Shown in pieces: positions 57,537 to 64,000 of a stretch of DNA of 64,000 bases. Each line of letters begins with the position of its first letter. Within the stretch, counting starts at the first letter, position 1. Source of the stretch: Hyphomicrobiales bacterium (GTDB taxonomy: Bacteria; Pseudomonadota; Alphaproteobacteria; Rhizobiales; Rhizobiaceae); contig UCKM01000014.1 of assembly GCA_900473175.1 (NCBI GenBank), positions 1 to 64,000 on the forward strand, in the 5' to 3' direction. Both the position numbers and the translations under genes were made by a program. Below the pieces are notes generated by a model. That model searched no databases, was not told the DNA's origin, and was given only the letters and a program-made list of their open reading frames with translations.

Positions 57537-57568
57537 TTTCCATCCTCCTGAACTTCCGAGGCCTTTCC

Positions 57569-58342
57569 ATGAAAATAATCCAGGTGACCGATTTGCATCT
57601 CGTAGCGCCCGGCGAGACCTTGTGCGGCCTCGACCCGTTGGCGCGGCTCCAGGCCTGCATCGCGGATATCAACAGCAACCATGCCGACGCCGGGCTCGTC
57701 ATCTTCACCGGCGATCTGAGTGAGACCGGGGCGGAGGTTACCTACCGGTTCCTGGCGGATGCCTTGACGAAGCTCACGCTGCCTTTCCGGCTGATGCTGG
57801 GCAACCATGATGATCGAAATGTCTTTCTGCATGTCTTCGACGGCATTCCAACGGAAGGGGGGTTCGTGCAAAGCGTCGAAGATACCGCCGAGGGGCGGCT
57901 AATCCTGCTCGATACGCTTTTGCCTGGAAAGCCCGAGGGCAAGCTTGACGACGCGCGTTTGACGTGGCTGCGCCAGCGGCTTCAGGAGGCGAGGGGCAGG
58001 CCGGTATACCTTTTCTCACACCACCCGCCCTTTCCCATTCACATGCCGCTGCTCGACCGTATGGGCATCATTGAGGCCGAGCCGCTACACGCGCTGTTGG
58101 TGGAACACGGCGATGTGCGCCACATTTTTGCCGGGCATGCGCACAGGCCTATCGCTGGGAGCTGGCGGGGCATACCTGTGAGTGTCTTGCGCAGCACCAA
58201 CCATCAGTCGGCGCTCGATTTCTCACCGGACCGGATTGCAACGACGCACGAGCCCCCGGCCTATGCAGTGATCTTCATCGATAGGAACGGCGTGATCGCG
58301 CATTTCCATGACTTCCTCGACGAGACGGCCGCCTATCGCTGA
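57569..58342 (+). CDS. Calcineurin-like phosphodiesterase (class III cyclic-nucleotide/glycerophosphodiester PDE type)
   Basis: A metallophosphoesterase of 257 residues. Metal motifs: VTDLHL near residue 8, TGDLSETG, LGNHDD, HHPPFP and GHAHRP. The length and spacing match the CpdA/GpdQ family, which hydrolyse cyclic nucleotides or glycerophosphodiesters. The ATG at 57569 follows GAGG. It is last in the operon after the importer and LacI genes, so its substrate may be the imported compound. The end overlaps the convergent AraC gene by 10 bp. Confidence 0.82.
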   Translation: MKIIQVTDLHLVAPGETLCGLDPLARLQACIADINSNHADAGLVIFTGDLSETGAEVTYRFLADALTKLTLPFRLMLGNHDDRNVFLHVFDGIPTEGGFVQSVEDTAEGRLILLDTLLPGKPEGKLDDARLTWLRQRLQEARGRPVYLFSHHPPFPIHMPLLDRMGIIEAEPLHALLVEHGDVRHIFAGHAHRPIAGSWRGIPVSVLRSTNHQSALDFSPDRIATTHEPPAYAVIFIDRNGVIAHFHDFLDETAAYR

Positions 58343-58794
58343 CCGCCGTCGCCTTTGCCGGTTTGAGCCCGAATTTCCTCTGACGGCACGCGGGAGAACA
58401 TTGTGCGGTAGAGTTTGGAAAACCGGCCGGGATTGGTGAAATGAAACCGGGCCGCGACGTCCCGCACCGATGCAGCTTTTCCTTCCAAGATCAATTCGCG
58501 TGCGGCGGCCACGCGGAAGCTCATCAGGATTTTGACGGGGGTATCGCCATGGTACTTTCGAAACAGCCGCTGCAAGGAGCGCACCGTCAGCCCGGCAACA
58601 GCGGCGATATCTGCGATCGTGATCGGATTGTAGAGATTTTCGCGAATGAACGCTTCCGCAAGCTTCAATTGCCGCTGGGAATCTTTGGTCGGGGTGGCAA
58701 TTGGAAGAACATTCGGGCTCACAAATTGGCTGGTCTGCGCATCGGCCGGGCCAGAGGCTCTCCGCTCAGTTTCATGGGGCGTGTTATCGGTCAT
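58333..58794 (-). CDS. Short AraC-family regulator (DNA-binding domain only)
   Basis: A protein of 153 residues consisting of a low-complexity N-terminus (about 45 residues) and one AraC double helix-turn-helix (LAEAFIRENLYNPITIADIAAVAGLTVRSLQRLFRKYHGDTPVKILMSFRVAAARELILEG; VRDVAARFHFTNPGRFSKLYRTMFSRVPSEE). No ligand-binding domain is present, unlike the other two AraC proteins here. The ATG at 58794 is chosen; an earlier in-frame start at 58824 is possible. The target is unknown. Confidence 0.8.
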   Translation of the reverse strand: MTDNTPHETERRASGPADAQTSQFVSPNVLPIATPTKDSQRQLKLAEAFIRENLYNPITIADIAAVAGLTVRSLQRLFRKYHGDTPVKILMSFRVAAARELILEGKAASVRDVAARFHFTNPGRFSKLYRTMFSRVPSEEIRAQTGKGDGGQR

Positions 58795-58951
58795 TCTGGA
58801 TAACCCTGATCTGGTGCTGCTCAATCAATATGGTACGATGCAATCAATGGTAGTATTTGATTTTGTTTAAACGCGTGATTGCAGTGACGATAAATCAGCT
58901 GAAATCATTTGGAAATTCGACCTTAGAACTATTCGGCGGTCAATTTATTGT

Positions 58952-58967
58952 GTTGACAGCTGTCAAC
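58952..58967. promoter_or_regulatory. 16-bp palindrome, copy 1
   Basis: GTTGACAGCTGTCAAC is a perfect palindrome. The identical 16 bp recur at 59021, 69 bp away. Both lie in the gap between the short AraC gene and the L,D-transpeptidase gene. Confidence 0.7.
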
Positions 58968-59020
58968 TCTGAGGCCGTGCAATCTGTGATTGATTTTGGG
59001 GTGGTGCCCCCAGACGGCCG

Positions 59021-59036
59021 GTTGACAGCTGTCAAC
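59021..59036. promoter_or_regulatory. 16-bp palindrome, copy 2
   Basis: An exact second copy of GTTGACAGCTGTCAAC, 111 bp upstream of the L,D-transpeptidase start. Two identical sites 69 bp apart suggest cooperative binding or looping by one dimeric regulator. Confidence 0.7.
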
Positions 59037-59146
59037 GCCGTTGCCTGCTGCAAGGGTTAAGCCAGCCGGCTTCGCGATTCACTTTTTATAAACCACACTT
59101 CCTTACAATTTGCGGCAATTGCCACTAACTGTAAGCGAGTACCTCA

Positions 59147-59887
59147 GTGTCCCAGCGTAAACAGGCAGTCACATCCGCACTGCAGATACCGGCGATTTCC
59201 CGCCGCCAGATTCTGCTAGGCCTCGGCACCATCGCCGCGGCAGGCATGACCGGATGCACGCAGACGACATTCGAACTGCCGGAGATGAATATCGACCCGC
59301 TGCCGACCAGCGGAATTCGCCCGCAAATCAGCATCGACAAAGCGGTGACGCTTCCTGACGTAATGTATGCGGCCGTGCAGGAGGGGCCCTACTCGCTGCC
59401 AGCGGTACCCTATCAAAAGGTTCCGGCGCAATTCCGCCGGCAGATCGTGGTCGATCCGACCGGCGAGCGGCCCGGCACCATCGTTGTGAGCTTGCAGGAT
59501 CATTTCCTCTACCTCGTTCAGCCGGGCGGCGACGCCATCCGCTATGGTGTCGGTATCGGCAAGGCGGGGTTCCTGTGGAGCGGCCGAGCCAACATCCAAT
59601 ACAAGAAGGAATGGCCGCGCTGGACACCGCCACGCGAAATGATCGGCCGCAAGCCGGAACTTGCTAAATTCGAGAATGGCATGGAGCCCGGCCCGCAGAA
59701 CCCACTGGGCGCGCGTGCCCTCTATATTTTCAAGGATGGCGTCGATACCGGCTACCGCATCCACGGTTCGCCCGAGTGGTGGTCCATCGGCCAGTCCATG
59801 TCATCAGGCTGCGTACGCCTGATCAATCAGGACATTATCGACCTTTACAACCGCGTGCCGGGCAAGGCGACAGTTGTAGTTGGCTAA
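59147..59887 (+). CDS. L,D-transpeptidase (YkuD/ErfK family) lipoprotein
   Basis: A protein of 246 residues. The N-terminal RRQILLGLGTIAAAGMTGC has a twin-arginine-like start and a lipobox (AGMTGC, lipidated Cys about residue 37). The YkuD catalytic domain follows: IVVSLQDHFLYLVQPGG and, near the C-terminus, HGSPEWWSIGQSMSSGCVRL with the catalytic cysteine. It would form 3-3 peptidoglycan cross-links or attach proteins to peptidoglycan. GTG start with only a weak site. It is monocistronic behind two identical palindromes. Confidence 0.88.
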   Translation: MSQRKQAVTSALQIPAISRRQILLGLGTIAAAGMTGCTQTTFELPEMNIDPLPTSGIRPQISIDKAVTLPDVMYAAVQEGPYSLPAVPYQKVPAQFRRQIVVDPTGERPGTIVVSLQDHFLYLVQPGGDAIRYGVGIGKAGFLWSGRANIQYKKEWPRWTPPREMIGRKPELAKFENGMEPGPQNPLGARALYIFKDGVDTGYRIHGSPEWWSIGQSMSSGCVRLINQDIIDLYNRVPGKATVVVG

Positions 59888-60026
59888 GGCCCTCGAACCG
59901 TCTAAGATGGCATTAGTAGGTGTCGAGCTTATCCACCTGATTCGTTTTCCGACGAATGCCGTATCCGAACAACGGTAGTTATCTCTGCTATAGCTTCTGT
60001 TTAATCAATCGTTTACCATAATTTCA

Positions 60027-61226
60027 ATGGTTTATGATTCTGCTCAACTGCCCATCAATGAACTGTTTGCGCCTGTCGTTGCAGCGGAGGACGCGTTGGC
60101 GCGCCTCGATGAAAGGGTGGGGCGCAAGGGTGACATTGCGGAGGCCGCCAACCGCCGGTCCCGGGACGAGTTGCTGCGTGAAGGAGAGGGCTGGATCGCC
60201 CGCTCGCATTTCCTGGAGGCATGCAACGCCCTTTGGCTCGCCGGCGAACTTGTCCATGTCGAAGATCTGGTGCTGCATGACGCCCGCATGGACATCCGCA
60301 CACCGACCCATGAACTGACGCGGTCGCACGCGATCCTGCGCAGCCGCCGCCAGATCGCAGCCAGACCACCAGGGTGGGCGCTCAGTCCGAATGGCATTGC
60401 AGCGCTGCGCGGCCGCGAAGGCCCCGACATTTTGATACGGACGGCTGAAACGGCGTCGCCTGTTCGGCCAGCGCCAAGCGCCAACGACGAAACCAGAACA
60501 TTGGCCGAGAACGAATTCGAGGATGGACTTGCCCGCCTCGATGCCTTGCTCAATCGCTCGTCCAAACTTCTGACGCAGTCAACACCGGCCGCCCCATCAA
60601 GGAAGGGGAGGGGTGAGCAGGTACCCGAGCCCGCAGAGACCACGCCGGACGGCGACCCGCTGGTCTACGATCCGGATTGGGATGAAGATGCGCGGCTCGA
60701 CCAATGGTTCAACGTGAATGAACGAAGCCGGGAGCTGCCGCCCTTGCTGGCAGCAGCCGTCGTTTGGGATGCCTGGGAGGAATTGGAGCCCTTGCAACAC
60801 CAGCATTGGCTTGGCCCTATGCTGGTTTCGGCCATGTTGCGCGAACGCGGAAAGACCAGATCGCATCTGGCTGCCTTCAATGCGGGCTTGCGCTCCATTC
60901 CGCGCGAACGCCGCCGTGCCCGGGATCGCACCACGCGGCTCCTTGCGTTCCTCGAAGCGGTGCATGGATCGAGCATGGCCGGCCTTAAGGAGGTCGAACG
61001 ACTGAGTCTGGCGCGCATGCAGATGGAGCGCAAACTAAAGGACCGCCGCTCGACGTCGAGTCTGCCCGGCATGATCGATCTCATCTTGTCGCGACCGATG
61101 GTGTCGACCGCCTTGATCGCAAAGGAACTCAAGGTTACGCAGCGCGGCGCGCTCAATCTCGTGGCCGAACTTGGCGTTCGGGAAATGACGGGCAGGGGGC
61201 GTTACCGCGCCTGGGGCATCGTCTGA
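60027..61226 (+). CDS. RHE_PE00001-family protein with C-terminal HTH (DUF1612-type)
   Basis: A protein of 399 residues of the rhizobial RHE_PE00001/DUF1612 family. It begins with a helical region (APVVAAEDALARLDERVGRKGDIAEAANRRSRDELLREGEGWIARSHFLEACNALWLAGELVHVEDLVLHDA), has a middle part rich in charged residues, and ends in a helix-turn-helix (LPGMIDLILSRPMVSTALIAKELKVTQRGALNLVAELGVREMTGRGRYRAWGI). The first ATG at 60027 lacks a good ribosome binding site. No enzyme motif is visible. Relatives are often on rhizobial plasmids; the function is not known. Confidence 0.7.
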   Translation: MVYDSAQLPINELFAPVVAAEDALARLDERVGRKGDIAEAANRRSRDELLREGEGWIARSHFLEACNALWLAGELVHVEDLVLHDARMDIRTPTHELTRSHAILRSRRQIAARPPGWALSPNGIAALRGREGPDILIRTAETASPVRPAPSANDETRTLAENEFEDGLARLDALLNRSSKLLTQSTPAAPSRKGRGEQVPEPAETTPDGDPLVYDPDWDEDARLDQWFNVNERSRELPPLLAAAVVWDAWEELEPLQHQHWLGPMLVSAMLRERGKTRSHLAAFNAGLRSIPRERRRARDRTTRLLAFLEAVHGSSMAGLKEVERLSLARMQMERKLKDRRSTSSLPGMIDLILSRPMVSTALIAKELKVTQRGALNLVAELGVREMTGRGRYRAWGIV

Positions 61227-61266
61227 ATTCGCATCGGACCCCCAATCCGCTGCCTCATAAATTAGT

Positions 61267-61281
61267 TGATTATTTTACTCA
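61267..61281 (+). promoter_or_regulatory. Candidate RirA iron box of exbB-exbD-tonB
   Basis: TGA-N9-TCA at 61267-61281, 108 bp before exbB. The same pattern precedes the siderophore receptor and siderophore-interacting-protein genes. The flanking symmetry is poorer than at those two sites. Confidence 0.5.
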
Positions 61282-61388
61282 TAAATACTAAGCCCCTTGC
61301 GACCCGACACAGAGCCGCGCTTCTGGAACCTCGTCCCATCACGGAATTCCACTTCCAAGCGTCGCATGTTTTGAAGGAAGGCGGAGCA

Positions 61389-62330
61389 ATGCAAGGACAG
61401 ACGCGAGTACATTCCAAAGGCGGCGCCTTCACCGTCCATGCAAAGGCGGCAATGTTCGCCTGCGCAATTCTTGGCTCCGGGTTGGCCTACTCGCCAGTCC
61501 ACGCTGAGGAACCGGCACCTGCGCCACAGATCGAGGCTGCGCCGTACTCCGCACCGACGCCCGCACCCGCATCGCGAACCGCCGTCGCCGCGCAGCCCGG
61601 GCAGCAGGTGGCCGGCACACTGCCGCACAATCTCTCGCCATGGGGCATGTTCATGGCGGCGGATTGGGTGGTCAAAGCGGTGATGATCGGACTGGCGTTC
61701 GCGTCTCTTGTCACCTGGACGGTATGGCTCGCCAAGACACTGGAGCTTGCCGGAGCACGCATACGCGGCCATCGTGCCGTGAACGTCATAGCAAATGCCC
61801 GCACCTTGCTCGATGCCGAACGGGCAATGGAAGGGCGCAAGGGGACAGGCGCGATGCTCATCCACGCGGCACGCGAGGAGGTACGTCTTTCCTCAGACGC
61901 TCAATCACATGCCGGCGCCGACGGTCTGAAAGAACGCGTTGCTTCGCGCCTTCACCGCATCGAGACACAAGCCGGTCGCCGCATGAGCCGCGGCACGGGC
62001 GTTCTCGCGACCATCGGTTCCACCGCGCCTTTTGTCGGGCTGTTCGGGACTGTATGGGGCATCATGAATGCCTTCATCGGCATTTCAGAATCGCAGACGA
62101 CCAATCTCGCCATCGTTGCGCCGGGCATTGCCGAAGCGCTGCTCGCAACCGCCATCGGCCTTGTCGCCGCTATTCCCGCCGTCGTCATCTACAACGTATT
62201 TGCACGGTCGATCACTGGCTATCGGCAATTGCTGGCGGATGCAACGGCCGGTGTCGAGCGGCTCGTCAGCCGCGATGCGGACTATGCATTGGTGCCGAAA
62301 ACGCAGCACTCACGCGCAGCAGCAGAGTAG
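61389..62330 (+). CDS. exbB: TonB-system energiser ExbB
   Basis: A protein of 313 residues. A cleavable-looking N-terminus (ending AYSPVHA) and an Ala/Pro-rich stretch precede the three ExbB helices (WVVKAVMIGLAFASLVTWTVWLAKTL; TIGSTAPFVGLFGTVWGIMNAFIGI; GIAEALLATAIGLVAAIPAVVIYNVF). The long N-terminus is usual in alphaproteobacteria. The ATG at 61389 follows AAGGAAGGCGGAG; an earlier frame start at 61266 is less likely. First gene of the operon. Confidence 0.92.
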   Translation: MQGQTRVHSKGGAFTVHAKAAMFACAILGSGLAYSPVHAEEPAPAPQIEAAPYSAPTPAPASRTAVAAQPGQQVAGTLPHNLSPWGMFMAADWVVKAVMIGLAFASLVTWTVWLAKTLELAGARIRGHRAVNVIANARTLLDAERAMEGRKGTGAMLIHAAREEVRLSSDAQSHAGADGLKERVASRLHRIETQAGRRMSRGTGVLATIGSTAPFVGLFGTVWGIMNAFIGISESQTTNLAIVAPGIAEALLATAIGLVAAIPAVVIYNVFARSITGYRQLLADATAGVERLVSRDADYALVPKTQHSRAAAE

Positions 62331-62342
62331 GCGATCAGGACC

Positions 62343-62795
62343 ATGGCCGGCGGCATCAGGCACAATAGCTCCGACGACGAACTCCACGAGAACCACGAAA
62401 TCAACGTGACGCCGTTCATCGACGTCGTGCTGGTGCTGCTCATCATCTTCATGGTGGCGGCTCCACTCGCGACCGTCGACATCAATGTGGACCTTCCGGC
62501 ATCGACTGCAACCAAGGCACCGCGACCCGACCAGCCAGTCTATGTGACCCTCAAGGACGACAAGACCATCGCGATCGGCGATGACACGGTAACGCGCGAT
62601 ACGCTCGGCAGTTTTCTCGACCAACATACCAAGAGCAACAGGGAAACGCGCATCTTCCTGCGCGCTGACAGGGCAGTCGATTATGGTGCGCTGATGGATC
62701 TGATGAACACGCTACGTGACAGCGGCTATCTCAAGATAGCGCTGGTCGGGCTTGAGAGCGTACCCGCAGCCACCCCGAGCGGAAGCATAGAATAA
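62343..62795 (+). CDS. exbD: TonB-system energiser ExbD
   Basis: A protein of 150 residues with a single N-terminal membrane helix (INVTPFIDVVLVLLIIFMVAAPLATVDINVDLP) carrying the conserved proton-path aspartate (FIDV), then a periplasmic domain ending in the typical VDYGALMDLMNTLRDSGYLKIALVGLE. It works with ExbB to energise TonB. It overlaps tonB by one base (TAATG). Confidence 0.92.
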   Translation: MAGGIRHNSSDDELHENHEINVTPFIDVVLVLLIIFMVAAPLATVDINVDLPASTATKAPRPDQPVYVTLKDDKTIAIGDDTVTRDTLGSFLDQHTKSNRETRIFLRADRAVDYGALMDLMNTLRDSGYLKIALVGLESVPAATPSGSIE

Positions 62796-63679
62796 TGTTC
62801 GCCGGCCCAAGCGCAGCGAGGGGAGGGTGGATCGATTGGCGCGAGATCGGTCTTTGGTCGGCAGCCGGACTTGTCGTCGCAAGTCTCCACGCCGGCAGCG
62901 CCTGGTATGTACAGAACTATCAACCCGTTGACAGGGGCGGTGATATCGCAGCCACGGTCGTGATCGACATGGAGCCGCTCCCTGCGCCAGTGGTGGCCGA
63001 GCCGGTCAAGGAAGAAGTTGCGCCCGTCGAACCGCAGCCGGTAAAACTTGACCCCGTACCGCAGGAAGCCACTGCGCCCGAGCCCGTTGAGGACATTCAA
63101 CCGGAGCCGGAACAGGTTCAGCCAGCCGAAGAGGCGATGAAACAACCCGAGCCCGATATGGCCGATGCGGTCACGCCGGAGCCAGAAGCGGTCGAAGAAG
63201 TGGTGGAGGAGACTGTCGAACTCCCCAAAGCGGAGGTACCTCTGCCTGTTGTAAGGCCGACGCCGGAGACTCCCGATGTGCCAAAAAAGCGGGTCGCCAA
63301 GAAGGCTGATCCCAAGCCGGTGCAACAAAAACCAACTGCACGTGCAGTGGATACGCAGGTGACAGAAGCCAAACAGCCACCGAGCGTCTCCAGCGCGGCA
63401 TCCGCCCGGCAAGCGGAACGTTGGTCGACGCGCATTCAATCCTATCTCACTCGCCGCACAAGAGGAGCGCGGACGGCTGGCAAAGGAACTGTGAGCGTGC
63501 GCTTCGTCGTCACGCGGGACGGGAATATCATATCGGCGAGCGTCGCAGGCAGTTCTGGTTCACCTCAGCTTGATCAAACCGTCGTCGATGCCGTTCGGCG
63601 CGCATCGCCGGTTCCATCCGCCCCCGCGGAGGTCGCGGTGTCCAGGCAGAGCTTTACCGTCCCGTTCGAAATCCGGTAG
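62795..63679 (+). CDS. tonB: TonB
   Basis: A protein of 294 residues. Membrane anchor near residues 18-40 (GLWSAAGLVVASLHAGSAWYV), a long Pro/Glu/Val-rich periplasmic spacer, and a C-terminal TonB domain (GTVSVRFVVTRDGNIISASVAGSSGSPQLDQTVVDAVRRASP ... FTVPFEI). It transmits the proton-motive energy of ExbBD to outer-membrane receptors such as the one at 41787. The gene ends directly against the convergent GMC oxidoreductase gene. Confidence 0.9.
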   Translation: MFAGPSAARGGWIDWREIGLWSAAGLVVASLHAGSAWYVQNYQPVDRGGDIAATVVIDMEPLPAPVVAEPVKEEVAPVEPQPVKLDPVPQEATAPEPVEDIQPEPEQVQPAEEAMKQPEPDMADAVTPEPEAVEEVVEETVELPKAEVPLPVVRPTPETPDVPKKRVAKKADPKPVQQKPTARAVDTQVTEAKQPPSVSSAASARQAERWSTRIQSYLTRRTRGARTAGKGTVSVRFVVTRDGNIISASVAGSSGSPQLDQTVVDAVRRASPVPSAPAEVAVSRQSFTVPFEIR

Positions 63680-64000
63680 CTATCCGCCCGCGATCATCTG
63701 CGCGGCCTTCTCGGCGATCATGAGGGTCGGGGAATTGGTGTTGCCGGAGGTGATCGATGGCATGATCGATGCGTCCGCCACCCTCAGCCCCTCGATGCCG
63801 CGCACACGCAGTTGTGGATCAACCACCGACTCCGGATCGGCGCCCATGCGGCAGGTGCCGACCGGATGAAAGATGGTGGTGCCAATGGCTCCAGCGGCTT
63901 CAATCAATTCCGTTTCGGTTTGATAGCCTGGGCCCGGCTTGAACTCCTCCGGATGGAAGCGCTGCAGCGGTTCTTGCGCCACGATATTGCGCGTGATGCG
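63680..64000 (-). CDS. GMC-family oxidoreductase, C-terminal part (partial)
   Basis: The last 106 codons are in the window; the gene continues beyond the right edge. The segment [61 protein letters not shown] is the conserved GMC_oxred_C region, with the catalytic His of HPVGTCRMG and the Asn of GNTN. Choline dehydrogenase, alcohol dehydrogenase and polyethylene-glycol dehydrogenase all belong to this family. The stop touches the tonB stop. Confidence 0.9.
   Translation of the reverse strand, partial: RITRNIVAQEPLQRFHPEEFKPGPGYQTETELIEAAGAIGTTIFHPVGTCRMGADPESVVDPQLRVRGIEGLRVADASIMPSITSGNTNSPTLMIAEKAAQMIAGG

Noticed and set aside
58953-59035. The palindromes with TTGACA as -35 elements of promoters
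   Set aside because: No -10-like hexamer lies at 16-18 bp from any of the four TTGACA copies.

Overview
The window reads as a chromosomal (or chromid) segment of an alphaproteobacterium of the order Hyphomicrobiales (Rhizobiales), close to the Phyllobacterium/Mesorhizobium/Ochrobactrum/Rhizobium group. The reasons are GC-rich coding with large antisense shadow frames, frcB/frcR-type fructose uptake, a GSII-type glutamine synthetase (glnII) behind a sigma54 promoter, candidate RirA (TGA-N9-TCA) boxes at iron genes, a protein of the rhizobial RHE_PE00001 family, and RIME-like intergenic mosaic repeats. The genus cannot be fixed from the sequence alone. No rRNA, tRNA, CRISPR array, insertion sequence or prophage was seen.

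Layout. 1-3983: fructose-type uptake and kinase locus (frcC edge, frcB, divergent ROK regulator, RbsD/FucU protein, PfkB kinase). 4142-9631: peptide ABC transporter oppA-B-C plus a fused OppDF-like ATPase. 10081-11704: DUF1295 membrane protein and a ParC/PaaA-ParE-type toxin-antitoxin (TA) pair. 11740-17923: the four-gene ligase-associated DNA damage response set (ligase and exonuclease leftward, helicase and PdeM phosphoesterase rightward) around a 47-bp inverted repeat. 17974-18767: an AbrB antitoxin with a toxin remnant, and a RelBE-type pair. 18846-24743: tyrosine/homogentisate catabolism (Lrp regulator, hppD, maiA, fahA, hmgA, MarR regulator) with a Phd-VapC pair inside it. 24804-25462: VapBC pair. 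25484-29541: ABC-2 exporter, Fsr-type MFS exporter, AraC regulator. 29526-33314: metH. 33497-34395: Xre-RES TA pair. 34488-41697: sugar catabolic locus (LacI regulator, TIM-barrel isomerase, Gfo/Idh dehydrogenase, sugar ABC importer) containing a mosaic repeat. 41787-46082: siderophore use (TonB receptor, AraC regulator, siderophore-interacting protein). 46355-47401: glnII. 47708-52053: RND efflux pump with its adaptor. 52429-58342: ABC importer with LacI regulator and a metallophosphoesterase. 58333-61226: small AraC protein, L,D-transpeptidase, RHE_PE00001-family protein. 61389-63679: exbB-exbD-tonB. 63680-64000: end of a GMC oxidoreductase.

How the parts connect. The TonB receptor, the siderophore-interacting protein and exbBD-tonB lie 15-20 kb apart, yet each transcription unit has a TGA-N9-TCA box upstream, which suggests one iron regulon. 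hppD, hmgA, fahA and maiA together take 4-hydroxyphenylpyruvate to fumarate and acetoacetate. Three solute-binding-protein genes of ABC operons are followed directly by a stem-loop, which fits higher expression of the binding protein. Five apparently intact TA pairs and one decayed pair are scattered singly between housekeeping operons from 10.9 to 34.4 kb. The most unusual observations are two identical 16-bp palindromes ahead of the L,D-transpeptidase gene, the repeat-encoded start frames in front of two genes, the toxin remnant, and the phosphoesterase-linked importer of unknown substrate.
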